A stretch of DNA of 64,000 bases, taken from contig CM045761.1 of NCBI GenBank assembly GCA_025200525.1, positions 206,853,870-206,917,869 on the forward strand, given 5' to 3'. The DNA comes from Camellia lanceoleosa (lineage: Eukaryota; Streptophyta; Magnoliopsida; Ericales; Theaceae). The notes under the pieces were generated by a model. The model saw only the letters and a list, made by a program, of their open reading frames with translations, ran no database searches and was not told the DNA's origin. Shown piece after piece: positions 13,601 to 23,800 of the stretch. Made by a program: the position numbers and the translations under genes. Positions within the stretch are counted from its first letter, which is position 1, and every line of letters starts with the position of its first letter.

Positions 13601-16600
13601 TTAGATGTGAGGCCTATGATACCCCACTAGAACTAATCAGAAACTTGATGATGATGAAGGAGGAGCAGTTGTTGATAGCGAGAGTTATCAACGACTAGTG
13701 GGTAAGCTTATTTACTTATCTCACTCTCGTCCTGATATTGCTATTACTGTCAGTATGGTTAGCCAGTTTATGCATGTTCCTCATCAAATTCACTTAGAAG
13801 CTGTTATGAGAATTCTGAGGTACTTGAAATCTTCTCCTGGAGAGGGCCTTTATTTTTCCAAACATGATCACCTTAGAGTGGAAGCCTAAACAGATGCTGA
13901 TTGGGCAGGATCAAAAATTGATAGGAGATCTACATCAGGATATTGTACCTTTGTGGGCGGCAACTTTGTTACTTGGAGGAGTAAGAAACAAAATTGGTGG
14001 CTAGATCGAGTGCAAAAACTGAGTTTAGAGCTATGACACAATGTGTGAGTGAATTCTTGTGAATCAAACTATTGTTGAGTGATCTGGGGATGGGCTAGAC
14101 AAACTCTATGCGGTTATATTGTGATAATAAGGCTGCCATCAACATGACTCATAATTCTGTTCAATATGACAGGACAAACCATGTTGAAATTGATCGCCAC
14201 TTCATCAAGGAGAAACTCACTAACGGCATGATCTGTACTCCTTTTGTGAAGTCAGGCGAACAACTTGAAGACATCCTCACCAAGAGAGTTGGGAATAAAC
14301 CATTTCATGACATTCTAGGCAAGCTGGGCATGCGAGATATTTTCGTACTAACTTGAGGGGGAGTGTTAGAATATTTCCTTGTTTCCTTATTTATATTAGA
14401 TTGTGATTGATTGATTGTGATTCCTTAATTAGTTTATCAATCAATCAATATAAAAGGTGATTCCTTAATCAGTGTCTTAGGGCTTCCTTTTGTAACAGTT
14501 GATTGATTAATATAAAAGGTGATGATATCATAATCATCACTCAAGCTTTGTATTCTTTTAAATTACACAACCACCTCTCTAGCCAAGGGATTGAATGAGA
14601 CACCCCTTGGAAGGCACGCCTCTTACGCTCCAACCAAATAAGCTATGTTAAGCAGTGGGAAGCAATCATCCAGGCTTTCCGGCGCCTCCTTCCAACCCTA
14701 CCTGTAGCCCAACTTAGCAAAACTGCCGACACATAACCCGGCTTCAATTCCCTGTAAGTGCTGTTATGAGCAGTGCCCCAAAAGTTTTTTTTCTTTTCCT
14801 TTTGAATAAGTAGAACACATATTATAAAAAGAGGGGATGCCTTCCATGTTCAAAAGGTTAGATCATTATAACGTAAAGAAACAAAAGAGGCCTATACAAT
14901 CAAATGATAAAAAGAATTACAGATTCTTACAGTTGAAGATATTCTACAAATCAACAAAATGATAGAGCTTGGGAGAGACTTAGGTCCTCTTGTTTCACTC
15001 CCTCAAAGAAACCACATCAATCACAGAGGAGCTAGCAGGCAGACCTTCTGTCTCTGCTTCACTACTTCCTCATTGCATCTACACATACAACACCAATTTA
15101 CAAAGTCTACCATCATCTAATAAGATTATCAATCATGGCTTGCGGTTGATTGTAGGTATCCAGGGTTTACTTTGCAGGGGTAGGTCCAATGTTTCCTTGC
15201 CTTTTATAGTTTCCTTGTCATCAAAAACAAAAGAAAAGATTATCAATCATGAGAATCTTCTCATGTGCTGCGTTTCACACAAAGAAAGCAAATCTGGGAT
15301 GGAGCACCCAACATACCAAATGCCTTTCCAAAGGAAATAAGGAAACAACTCTGGACTAAAGTAAAGAAAGGAAAGATGGCCTATTTTCTGATGTCATCGT
15401 TTTAACTATTAGTCAGACTAAAAGAGCCCTGCTTATTCCCTGCGAGCTCAACCAATTTAGTTGAGCTTATATTTTGGATGAAAGGAACACTCTATAGGTC
15501 AGTATATAAAAGGTAAAGATCAGCCCTCTTGCTACCAATTGAGACCTAATCTCTACCATCAATCTATCTTGTTTTTAAGATACTTTAAAATACAATCAAC
15601 TCATGAAAATAAAATTAAAACAGTAAGAAGGGAAAACAAAGACCAAGATTAATCTGAAATTAACCTTAAATACCAACATCTCAATAAGCTGCTGTACCAG
15701 TCTCTGATTGCATAAATAACCAATGATTTATCCAAAGTTGCTAATTACAGGTTGGAACAAAAGTGTAATCTCTGCCCTTTATTTAACTACAATATTTGGG
15801 CTATTAATCTGTTTAGCAAAATAGAAGTGATTGAAGCAGACACTCTACCTCTAATCAGTCATATGACTCACTTAAGGCCAAGTTTTGGAAGACTAAATAA
15901 GTGCACTTTTTGACTTTTTATGAAATATGAGTTGGATTTGGGTTGGGTTTGAAGTGATGTTTTAGAGAGGTGATGTGACTTAAATAAGATGATGTGACTT
16001 AAATAGGATAGTGACTTTTTGACTTTTTGGATTATTTTGAGGATGCCAAACTTGGCCTAAAAATCATAGGACCTGTTAAAATAGTACTCTGAGCAAATTA
16101 CCCTTATCCAAAAGTCAAAGGACTGACTAATAAAGAAAAACATTAACGAGAAATGAAAATCAGAATCTGGCTTTCTTAAGATGTTATATTGCTAGCAAAA
16201 AGAACCCCTGCATACGCTCTGCATCACCTTAATAAAAGAAAAATCCCTTTTTGATTCCTGGACTCGTTCTCTCGTCTCCAAAAACACAATTTGCATTTTG
16301 GAAATGACTATGATTTGACAACCTGAGCATCATTCATTGATCAACCCTTTTCCCCAAATTAACAGGGTGACCTCTCGGTTAACATTTAACCAACTATTGG
16401 TTCATTGAATAGGCATTGAAGATTAAGTTTAAATTGAAAGAGCGAGGAGGTGTTGTACTTTAACCCTGATATTTGATGAGGTGGTGGTTGGAGCTTTGGA
16501 TAGATAACCCCAAAAAGTGTGAATTATGTCTTTTCTTAGTGCGTATTTCAGTTTACATAAAACAAAATGCACTCTCTTTTTTGAAGTGTTCTGTTGATTA

Positions 16601-17575
16601 TGTTGTCTTGGATAACTGTGCAGTCCAGGCTTCAAGCAAAGCAGGAAATTGGTGGAAGCATGTTAAGATATTCAGGTTTGTTTTTTTATATGCTAATGCA
16701 TAGCATCATTTTCATTCTATTAAATAATAATCATTTACATTAGATAAAAGAAATGTTGAAGTGCTTTTCATTAGATTTTAGAATTTCTCCACATCCTTAT
16801 TTTTCATTCAACTCTGATTGTTTGAAAGCCCTGGAAGATCAGTTCATACAAAAGAAGTTTTACTAAAAAGTGCATGGATGTATGTAGAGGAGTGCTGTTA
16901 TAAGAATTTGTACATTAATGGTGAACACGTAAATGGAATGGCAGAAATGATGCTTTTCAGACCTCTTTATTTCTTTTTCGAACAGAGCATTTATTCATAG
17001 ATGAAGGATAATTGAACATATCCTGATGGTGGTAGTGCCACTCTTTAGTATTCTTTTGTTTGTCGAGTTATCTTCTATTCATTTTCTGATTTGCTCTTCT
17101 TGCGGTTCCATCTGCATGCTTTGCAGTGACATTAATAATGCTTATTTTAGTGTACTTTTTCTCTTGCAATCCGCATCTTCTAGTCTTTTTCTGTCCTTAC
17201 CAATTTGATAAAAATGAGCTTATCCTTGCCCAGTGAAATACAGAACATCGACGAACCTTATCCTGCAAATGGATTCTCCTACGTTGTTTTGGACTTTCTA
17301 TATTCAGTTCTGTTTGTTCAAAAGAAAGTGAAGTAATATTATCTTATGGCTGTCAAAATGGTAATTGAGTTCCTTACAATACAGGTACTTTTGATGCAAT
17401 TATGAAGATGATCCGTTTTGAAGGGTTGTCCAGCTTTTACAAGGGGATGAGCACAAAGATAGTACAGAGTGTTTTTGCAGCCTCAGTACTTTTTATGGTT
17501 AAGGAAGAGCTTGTTAAGGCTTTTGTGGTGCTTGCAGATAAATGCCAGAAATTTCGATTGAATATTGTGAAATGA
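1658..17575 (+). CDS. PXN: Peroxisomal NAD carrier (mitochondrial carrier family), 3' half, five exons
   Basis: Exons are 1658-1726, 1806-1913, 2216-2284, 16624-16675 and 17385-17575; together they give 163 in-phase codons including the TGA stop. All visible junctions follow GT-AG. The product reads [16 protein letters not shown], then [38 protein letters not shown], and [11 protein letters not shown] with [13 protein letters not shown] near the C-terminus. These are the second and third carrier repeats of plant PXN, a peroxisomal membrane protein that brings NAD into peroxisomes. The P-x-x-x-x-K carrier signature of repeat 3 is PLLVVK, split from SRLQ by the giant intron. About half of the usual protein of roughly 330 residues is present; the 5' exons lie left of the window. 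No stop or frameshift was seen. An AATAAA polyadenylation signal lies at 17634-17639. The fourth intron is about 14.3 kb and full of transposons, so expression probably depends on splicing across them. Confidence 0.92.
1950..2097. repeat. Long near-perfect inverted repeat (hairpin) in a PXN intron
   Basis: Arm 1 is 1950-2012 and arm 2 is 2035-2097. The 63-bp arms pair at about 60 positions around a 22-nt loop. It lies between the exons ending at 1913 and starting at 2216, so it is transcribed with PXN. It could be a small foldback MITE or a young inverted duplication. A transcript would fold into a stem long enough for Dicer-like processing, but that is inference. Confidence 0.85.
2285..2836. 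other. Start of the giant PXN intron, no gene recognised
   Basis: This begins with a GTGAGG donor immediately after the VVK codons. It holds no recognisable exon or domain. The last five bases before the copia element (AGAAG, 2837-2841) are its target-site duplication. Confidence 0.5.
2842..3023 (-). repeat. 3' LTR of copia A (182 bp)
   Basis: It matches 8754-8881 over its first ~125 bp, then has about 54 bp more. The purine-rich tract just outside it on the element's sense strand is seen as CCCCCGCTC at 3024-3032. Confidence 0.8.
3130..4508 (-). pseudogene. Copia A reverse transcriptase and RNase H, broken
   Basis: The minus-strand frame 4508-3924 shows the copia RT hallmarks: [43 protein letters not shown] and [11 protein letters not shown]. 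The catalytic YVDD box is degraded (PFVDDINII). The 3746-3501 frame carries the RT C-terminus ([20 protein letters not shown]). The 3531-3247 frame is RNase H ([31 protein letters not shown]). Frameshifts separate the pieces, and the shift between RT blocks shows it cannot make an intact polymerase. Confidence 0.85.
5070..5900 (-). pseudogene. Copia A integrase, broken
   Basis: On the minus strand a GAG-pre-integrase region with the CxxC pair of the zinc site (QGCKLAKM, near 5690) is followed by the catalytic core. The core ends in [19 protein letters not shown] and [16 protein letters not shown] (5426-5070). The core Asp-Asp-Glu region is in pieces; stops and frame changes occur around 5430-5460. 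It would have inserted the cDNA of this element when intact. Confidence 0.75.
6124..6530 (-). pseudogene. Copia A nucleocapsid zinc knuckle and protease, mutated
   Basis: The knuckle near 6470-6510 reads [16 protein letters not shown]; its first cysteine is a tyrosine, so the CCHC site is incomplete. Downstream on the minus strand (6462-6124) the protease core reads [13 protein letters not shown], where the catalytic triad is normally D-S-G. The serine is changed to phenylalanine. A Ser/Gln-rich linker precedes it. Confidence 0.75.
6607..7707. mobile_element. MITE-like element inside copia A, itself interrupted
   Basis: The ends are GGCCTCGTTTGGGA at 6607-6620 and the complement of GGCCTCGTTTGGGGA at 7693-7707. 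Inside each end are repeats of a TTTTTGGCT-type motif. Removing the inner hAT-like element leaves about 230 bp, a MITE size. It splits the gag region of copia A (7713-8321 on one side, the zinc knuckle on the other). I could not define its target-site duplication. Confidence 0.7.
6756..7622. mobile_element. hAT-like non-autonomous element nested in the MITE
   Basis: It starts CAAGGTTTTAAAAGCG and ends with the near-complement CGCTTTTCAGAACCTTG. A perfect 8-bp duplication CTTTTTGG flanks it (6748-6755 and 7623-7630). An 8-bp duplication and CA-starting termini are typical of hAT. Both subterminal regions are rich in short GTTACGG/CGCTAACG-type words and the centre is AT-rich. No transposase was seen. 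Confidence 0.8.
7713..8321 (-). pseudogene. Copia A gag, broken
   Basis: From an ATG at 8321 the minus-strand frame reads [21 protein letters not shown], a typical copia Gag start, and stops at 8124. A second frame (about 8006-7713) continues with Gag-like sequence ([19 protein letters not shown]). A frameshift separates them. The MITE at 7707 cuts off the rest. Confidence 0.75.
8741..8753 (-). promoter_or_regulatory. Primer binding site of copia A
   Basis: The minus strand reads TGGTATCAGAGCC directly after the 5' LTR end, complementary to the initiator methionine tRNA 3' region used by most plant copia elements. Confidence 0.85.
8754..8881 (-). repeat. 5' LTR of copia A (128 bp, internally deleted)
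   Basis: It is shorter than the other LTR by about 54 bp. The missing piece lies between two TCACA copies in the longer LTR, and the duplication AGAAG is still intact outside. This fits a deletion between short direct repeats rather than an incomplete insertion. Confidence 0.75.
8887..9010 (-). mobile_element. LINE (L1-type) reverse transcriptase fragment
   Basis: The minus strand reads [23 protein letters not shown] followed by VGEEVI, which resembles the DKAPGPDGF block of plant L1 ORF2 reverse transcriptase. It is a short remnant. Copia A inserted beside it at 8881. Whether it belongs to the same LINE as the tail at 9113-14780 is not settled. Confidence 0.55.
9307..9530 (+). repeat. 5' LTR of copia B (224 bp)
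   Basis: It carries a TATAAAAGG-like box (near 9412 and 9474) and a run of AATC repeats at about 9383-9411 that is longer than in the other LTR. That run explains most of the 20-bp length difference. Confidence 0.88.
9531..9543 (+). promoter_or_regulatory. Primer binding site of copia B
   Basis: TGGTATCAGAGCC follows the LTR end directly and is complementary to initiator methionine tRNA. Confidence 0.88.
10014..10850 (+). pseudogene. Copia B gag, broken
   Basis: The frame opens with [14 protein letters not shown] and has the retrotransposon Gag signature [22 protein letters not shown], then a UBN2-like core ([23 protein letters not shown]). A stop at about 10261 separates the two parts, and a frame change near 10770 precedes a degraded zinc knuckle ([17 protein letters not shown]). 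When intact it would form the virus-like particle. Confidence 0.8.
11100..12416 (+). pseudogene. Copia B protease and integrase, broken
   Basis: The protease core is at 11139-11176 and reads WIINSGV, a TAA stop at 11159-11161, then NHMRG, where D-S-G-A is normal; the catalytic Asp is Asn. The frame continues to 11659 with the pre-integrase region ([27 protein letters not shown]). The core resumes at about 11890 ([45 protein letters not shown]). Several frames are needed to follow it. Confidence 0.8.
12462..14356 (+). pseudogene. Copia B reverse transcriptase and RNase H, closed by in-frame stops
   Basis: One frame runs from 12462 to about 13440 through the RT core: [51 protein letters not shown] and the intact catalytic YVDD at 13404-13415. 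Six stops interrupt this single frame: TAG at 12858, 13035, 13056, 13224 and 13335, and TAA at 13230. At least two (TAG 13035 and 13056) stand where copia proteins normally have Gln. The C-terminus continues at 13429-13889 ([25 protein letters not shown]) and the RNase H region at 13880-14356 ([21 protein letters not shown]). A purine tract GAGGGGGAG ends at 14363. Confidence 0.85.
14364..14567 (+). repeat. 3' LTR of copia B (204 bp)
   Basis: It matches the 5' LTR closely with scattered substitutions and a shorter AATC run. The difference between the two LTRs implies that the insertion is not very recent. Confidence 0.88.
14781..15872. other. Intron sequence, no gene recognised
   Basis: No exon, domain or repeat boundary could be supported here. 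Short open frames such as 14990-15340 show no family resemblance. Confidence 0.4.
15876..16057. mobile_element. Tourist-like MITE
   Basis: The ends are GGCCAAGTTTTGGA and the complement of GGCCAAGTTTGGC, flanked by TAA on each side (15873-15875, 16058-16060). Length is 182 bp. A TAA duplication and GGCC-type termini fit PIF/Harbinger-derived MITEs. Internal TGACTTTTTGG motifs occur near both ends. Confidence 0.7.
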
Positions 17576-17759
17576 TTCCTTTGGCTTGTATAAAAAATAA
17601 ATGCACTGTTCTTCTGGTCTCTTGTTCATTCGCAATAAATGAATGTTGTTTTACGTCAGTTATGATAGTGCTCAATGCTCAACATGACTAAGAGAGAAGA
17701 ATACTGAAGAGTTTCAAGTCCATTGATGAATATAATCTGAACCTTTAAAATCTTACTAA

Positions 17760-17917
17760 GGCTGTGTTTGGTTTGAGAATTTAAGAAGAGATTTGGAAAG
17801 TAAAAGGAAAAAAGTAGGTGAAATGTGAATAAAATATACTTATATTTCATTTAGTTTTACTCATCTTATCCCTTTCCATTTCCAAATCTCTTCCCAAATT
17901 CCCAATTAAATATAGCA
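17760..17917. mobile_element. Tourist-like MITE just downstream of PXN
   Basis: A TAA duplication (17757-17759, 17918-17920) flanks a 158-bp foldback starting GGCTGTGTTTGG. The arms share GAATTT..AAGAGATTTGGAAA, so most of the element pairs with itself. It starts about 185 bp after the PXN stop and may fall in or near its 3' UTR. Confidence 0.75.
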
Positions 17918-17920
17918 TAA

Positions 17921-19555
17921 ATGTATGTGATACATGGAGCATGGTAAATGCAGGTCTAATGATGTGCCTTTGGGTATTGTAAACGGGTGAGTGTTTACTT
18001 ATGACCTCTGATTGTGAGTTGATATATCATTGGACTCTTATCTTGACGACTGGTCATGATGGTAAACTATTGTTCAGATCTGAGACATGACAATATGCTT
18101 TCCTTGCTTTTGGATTCTTACAGTACTTGTGGTCTAATTGCAGTGATAGGGACGGAGAAGTTATTGGATGAAGAATAACTTGAAGATTAGGAAAATTTAG
18201 TATCAATACAATTCAATTCCCTCTCTCTCTCTCTCTCTCTTCTGTGTCTGTCTTCCCTTCGTTGTTCCCTTCTCTTGTGTGTGTACATGTAGTGTTGCTG
18301 GATCCTCATTTTATAGCCACATAATGCTCAACTTGCAGTCATTTTAAGCCGTCGGATATATTTTTTTCATTGGATGGATGATCCTTTGTTATAAGTTATT
18401 TATTGAAGATCGATTGGATTGTACTTTTCATGCCTAATCACCGTGATCCATATCATTGTGCTTTGTTGACCAATCTAGTTTTGGTCTTGACATTATAGTT
18501 TTCCCGTTTCTTGGGTTTTGTCTATACTTACTCGTATAAGTCAAATTCTTATTCTCTACACGAGATTATTATTTTTTATTTTATTTATGGAATCACTAAT
18601 AGAAAAATGAGTTTGTGAGCTCAATTTTTTTTTTGACCATTTGATTAGCAGTCGGGAATTTTTTTTCTCTTCCCCAATTTTTTTGACCATTTTTTTTTTC
18701 CTCATATAAGTCAATTTTTTTTTTACTACAATAATATATGAAACAAAAAATTAATCACAAATATCTTTTAAACCTATGTTGTTTTAGTTTTATTTATAAT
18801 TTACTCAGTATGATTTGGAATTTGAAAAAAGAATTTTACTGAGTTTTAAATCCACAATTTTTTTTTGATTTTAGTTAAATTTTCTAACATTTTAATGGAT
18901 GTCTTATTTATTATTTTGTAGATCAATAATTTTATAAATTTTTTATTGAACACAACAAAATATAAAAATGTATTGAAATTATCTTCTTTTTTTTTTCTCC
19001 ATATTTTTCCTGTATTCAATGAATTTCAAAAAAATTAATAACATTTTTATACTTTTTAAATGTACTTAAATTAACCGAATCTATATATATATATATATAT
19101 TTTCAATTAACTAAAAAAAAATTTGGAAATTTAGGGGAATTTTTTTTAAGGTCCATAATAATAATAATTTAGAGGATAAAGGACATCAAAAAAATAGTGA
19201 TGCATCAGGTCCCTGAACAATATGGCGTGTGTTTTTAATTATTTTGTGGACCAAAATACCCTTCTCAAAATCAACACAGAAACGAAATTCATTCCGACGT
19301 CTGAGTTCCATTCCAAGCATCCAGCATCTTCACGAACAAGAGAACAACAGAATTAGGGTTTTAATGTCATCTTCACCATCGATATTGGAGCTTCGTTATT
19401 TTCTGCAAAAATCATTCCCATTCCTTTCTTACAAATTTCTCTGACCCCGTTTTCACTGTTCATCGTCATCTCAATTCATCTTCGTCACGTCGCATCTTTA
19501 TCTCAGGCCATATCAGCTTGTCATTCAAGTTTTATCCTAATTCTGGTAAGTTTTT
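17921..19555. other. AT-rich intergenic DNA
   Basis: No gene was recognised. There is a (CT)n microsatellite at about 18219-18241, several poly(T) tracts at 18620-18720 and an (AT)n tract at about 19082-19100. Confidence 0.5.
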
Positions 19556-19559
19556 CTAC

Positions 19560-20880
19560 AATACAACTAAATTTTCTCTGGAAACACAGTTAATTGCATT
19601 TTATATTAACCTTCCATAAATTAGGGTTTCAATTTCGTAATAAAAAACTACCTGAATTTGAAAAAAGTTATTTCTGTGTATTTTGAACTTATTCTTGAAC
19701 ATGTTTGTGTGATTTTATCTGTAAATTTCTTTGGCATTTGAATTTCTCTAGTTTTTGCTTGATGTATGTTTCTTCTTTCAATTTTCTCTGGCATGTTTAT
19801 TTTGAAAAAAGTAATTTTTTGTGTTTTCATCTTATTCTTGAACATGTTTTTGTGATTTTGTCTTTAAATTTCCCTGCTCTGTAAATTTCTCTGTAATATG
19901 TATTTTTAATTGGAATGTCTATCTTTCTCTGGAATGTTTATTACTTTCTTGTCTCTGTCTAAGTTTCTCTAGTATTTATAATTTTCTCTGAGCACATCAC
20001 ATCACTTTCCTCCCTTGTGTGTCTCTATCATGTTTAATTTTCTCTGGCATTTTAATATTATGGACTGGAATGAATGTTTCTTTTTTGAATTTTCTCTGAC
20101 ATGTGTATTTTGAAAAAAAGTTATTTCTTTGTGTTTTGATCTTATTCTTGAGCATATTTCTGTGATTTTGTCTATGAATTTCTCTGCTTTGTAAATTTCT
20201 CTAGAATATATATTTTTCTCTAGAATGTCTATTACTCTCTTGCCTCTGTCTAAGTTTCTCTGGTATTTATAATTTTCTTTGATCACATCACATCACTTTT
20301 CTCCCTTGTGTGTCTCTATCATGGTTAATTTTTTTTGGTTGTGTATGTAAATTTCTCTAGCATTTTAATATTATGAATTGAAATTTTCTTTGGAATGAAA
20401 ATTTCCTCAAGAATGTGTAATTTTCTCCGGAATGTGTATTTGTCTCTGTTATGTTTATTTTGTTCAATTCTTGGTTTCAGTGTGGTGTAATTTTCAGTGG
20501 CATGTTTACATTACTTTGTTTATTTTATCTTGCTAATTGTGGAATGGAAATTTTCTTTGGCTTGCTATGTTTACTTTTCTCTGTCATTCATTTTCTCTGG
20601 TATGTTTACTTTTATATGTAATTTTAACAATTATTGAAAATTTCTCTCCCATGTTTATTATGCTTTGTTGATTTTCTCTGACATTTAATTTTTAATGTCC
20701 AATTTTCTCTAGCATGTCCAATTTTTTGTAATTTTTCCTTATCTGTAATTTTCTCTGACATCTATAATTTTCTCTTATCTGTAATTTTCTCCCTTATCTG
20801 TAATTTTCTCCGACATGTTCAATTTTCTTTGGCATGTTCAATTTTTTCTGGGATTTAATGTTGACATCTTTATGTTTTAA
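19560..20880 (+). repeat. Dispersed array of TTCTCTGG-type motifs
   Basis: A motif close to AATTTTCTCTGGCATGT recurs dozens of times in one orientation, with variants TTCTCTGA, TTCTCTAG and TTCTTTGG. It sits upstream of the ATG at 20894. A longer unit is also repeated: blocks starting TTTGAAAAAAGT occur near 19656, 19800 and 20109. Similar motifs recur at 22130-22640 and 23560-23720, between the exon-like parts of the next gene. Confidence 0.75.
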
Positions 20881-20893
20881 TCATTGTCTAGAA

Positions 20894-23800
20894 ATGGCAA
20901 AACGTAAAAGCAGCAAAACACCAGAAACACCAAGTAAGAAACAGAAACTCTCTCAGTCTTCTTATGAGCTAAGATAAAAAACCAGCAGCAAAACATTGGA
21001 AACACCAAGCAAGAAAGAACAACTCTCTCAGTCTTTTTATGATCTAAGATAAAAAACCAGCAGCAAAACACCACAAACTTCTCGCCAAAACACACAAGTC
21101 CAAGGTGATGAAGCAACTAGCATCCAGATGAGTACCCCAACTTCAAAAGACTCAAGGTCAAGGGGGAAAAAACCTGTTAAACTCCAAAGAAAGAGAGTTC
21201 ACTACAACATTCAATACTGATCCAACCTCTCATCTGTTGTCTCCTTTTTTCAAACACTTAAATTCAATTCAAACCAACTTGTAGAGTTTCAAAAAACCCC
21301 ATTCTGGTATTTGATCTAAGCTCTAACCACTGGAAGGATGGATCCAAGGAAATCTAGGAAATCTGATGATGATGTAGTTGCAATAATCCAATGTTACAAT
21401 GAAAAAACAAAAGCATTCATAGTTGGTAAAAAGAACTTGACCTTTACAACAAATGACATGACCTTGATTTTTGGTTTGCAAGGAGGTAAAGGAGCCATGT
21501 CATTAAGATACTTTAAAAAGCCAAAATCTGCATTCTTAAGGAGAAGATTTCAAAAGGACACAAGGCTCACTAGTCCTGTTCTTAAAAATGCCTTGGTCAA
21601 AGTAATGAAAGGCAAGCAACCAACTGACTTCAAAGATGTAGCAATCATTGTTACATTGTACTTGTGTCTCACCCTATTTTTTGCAACAAGTGGGAATTCA
21701 ATAGGGTGGGTTTTTATAAAATATGTGGAACCTCTTGAATCAATGAAACCGTATGATTGGCCAGAAGCAATCACATCAAGATTGATTGATTCTATCATAG
21801 CATTGCACAAAACTTCAGAAAAAGTTATGGGGTGTGTCATTGCATTGCTGGTAAGTATAATATCCATTCAAATTTGCAGTTATCATACTTACAAATTTGT
21901 GCGTTTAGAAAAATTTAATTACTTTAATTTTCATCAGAGTATTGGCTATGTGAACATGCAAATATCATTGACTCGGAAGACAGTAACACAACTGACTTTC
22001 CAAGATGTGCCAAGTGGAACCTGCAAACCTTGACGAAACAGCTGCAGAAGACACCAGTCCACTCTCTTGCACCTCGACAGGTTAGATTTCTATCGCTACT
22101 GAAATCTCAGTGAAATTCCAAAATTTCTTTGACCACTACTTTGTTTCCCTCCTTGTGCATTGATTGATTAAGATCAATTTTCTTTGAACTATCAATTTAT
22201 GTTTTCTTCTTTGGTTACCACTGGTTTATTTCTGCCATTGTAATCAATTTTCTTTGCAATCCAAATTTCTCTGACCACAATTGTAACACATTAACTTATA
22301 CGCCTTGATTGATTTTTTCTAATATCTGAATTATGTTAGTTGTTTCATAATTTTCTCTGGCCCATAAAATTGTTTCTCCTTGTGTGTAATTTTCTCTTGC
22401 CCATAACTTATGTGCCTTACATCTTTGATAAACACTGTTTATTTTTACCCTTCTAATGAATTTTCTCTGGAATCCAAATTTCTCTGACACAATTATAGTC
22501 AAACATTAACTTATATGCTTTGATTGATTTTCTATGATATCTAAATTATGTTGCTTGTTTTATAATTTTCTTTACCTCATAAAATTAACTCCTTGTCTAT
22601 AATTTTCTCTGTCCCATACAATTTTCTCTGAAGTTTGTTTCCCATTAGTATCATTTAGATGAATTTTATTTTCCTTATTTGAATTTTTCCTCTCAGTGAA
22701 TTTTGTAACATTTCTTTAATAAAAGAGCCTCCTGTTATAGATAGATAACAAGGAGCTAGTCAAAAATCCATTAGAGGAGTTCTGTCTTGGTAAAAAGACG
22801 AAGAAAGAATAAAAAAAGGCAATTGTCAAATTCAAGGAGACATTACAAGATTCATCTGAAGAAGGAGGGAATGAAGAAGCAGAAGGCAACATAGAAGAAT
22901 ACGAAGCCAGCAATGGACAAGAAGATCAAGCAAGCAGTGGAGAAGTAGAAGCCAAAGAAGAAAGTGAAGAAATAGAAGCAGAAGACAAAGAACAAAATGA
23001 ACAGAAAGAAGAAGACAGTGAAGAAGAAGATGAACATCAAGAAGAAAACAAGGAGGAAAGTGATGAAGAAGAACGTAATGAGCCGATGGACCAACAACGT
23101 GATAGCATTTGTGGCTCAACAATGCATCAGCCTCAAGAATCTGAGGAATCAAAGGATGCCCAAATTGCTGATCTACGTCAAAGACTAAAGGCACTTTCTC
23201 AATCTAAAAAAGAAGAAGAGAGAAATTGGATTGAATTACTTGCTGAAAAGGATATTGCAATAAGAACCTTGACATCACTTAACTCAGAACTTCAAGAAAG
23301 AGACAGCACAATCCAAATAAAACTAAGGATGTTGGAGGTTCAAAAAGAAGACGATACAAAAACAATTCAATAATTGAGGTATTCAATTTCAAAGCTTGAA
23401 ACTAAAAATGCTAAATTGCATGAACAAGTTCAAGAACTATCCGTCCAACTAGCAACACAACCATACCGAACACCAATACAACTTCAATCACAAGGTCAGT
23501 GAAAATCTTGAGCCACAAAAAGTTATGTCCTTGTGTCAACATAACTCAGAGAAATTTCTATTTATTATAATTTTCTATGTCATTGGTAATTTTCTCTGGA
23601 AGTTATATTTCTCTGAACACATTAGTTTTTGCCACTTATTTCTATTGATTTCTGCTGCTCATTTGATTTTCTCTATCTATTTTCTTATTTGATTTTTTTG
23701 ACTTGTTTGATTTTCACTGTGTATAGTTGGAATGCAAGTGGAACAACAACCAACAACCCAACAAGAACAAATGGCACACAAAGAACAACCGAAACAAAAG

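Larger units (their letters stand above)
9307..14567 (+). mobile_element. Ty1/copia LTR retrotransposon B, sense to PXN, decayed
   Basis: Two LTRs (9307-9530 and 14364-14567) start TGTTAGAATA and end AATTACA, and perfect CAACC duplications flank them (9302-9306 and 14568-14572). Primer site, gag, protease, integrase, RT and RNase H follow in copia order on the plus strand. The pol frame stays in register over long stretches but is closed by many stops, mostly TAG. Confidence 0.93.
9113..14780 (-). mobile_element. 3' end of a LINE, split by copia B
   Basis: The poly(T) at 9113-9131 is the poly(A) tail of a minus-strand LINE. The coding end reads on the minus strand from about 14770 to 14568 ([13 protein letters not shown], then a stop, [13 protein letters not shown]) and continues at 9301 downwards ([17 protein letters not shown]). 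This matches the C-terminal zf-RVT-type region of plant L1 ORF2. Copia B sits inside, with CAACC duplicated. The LINE is 5'-truncated near 14780. Confidence 0.65.
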
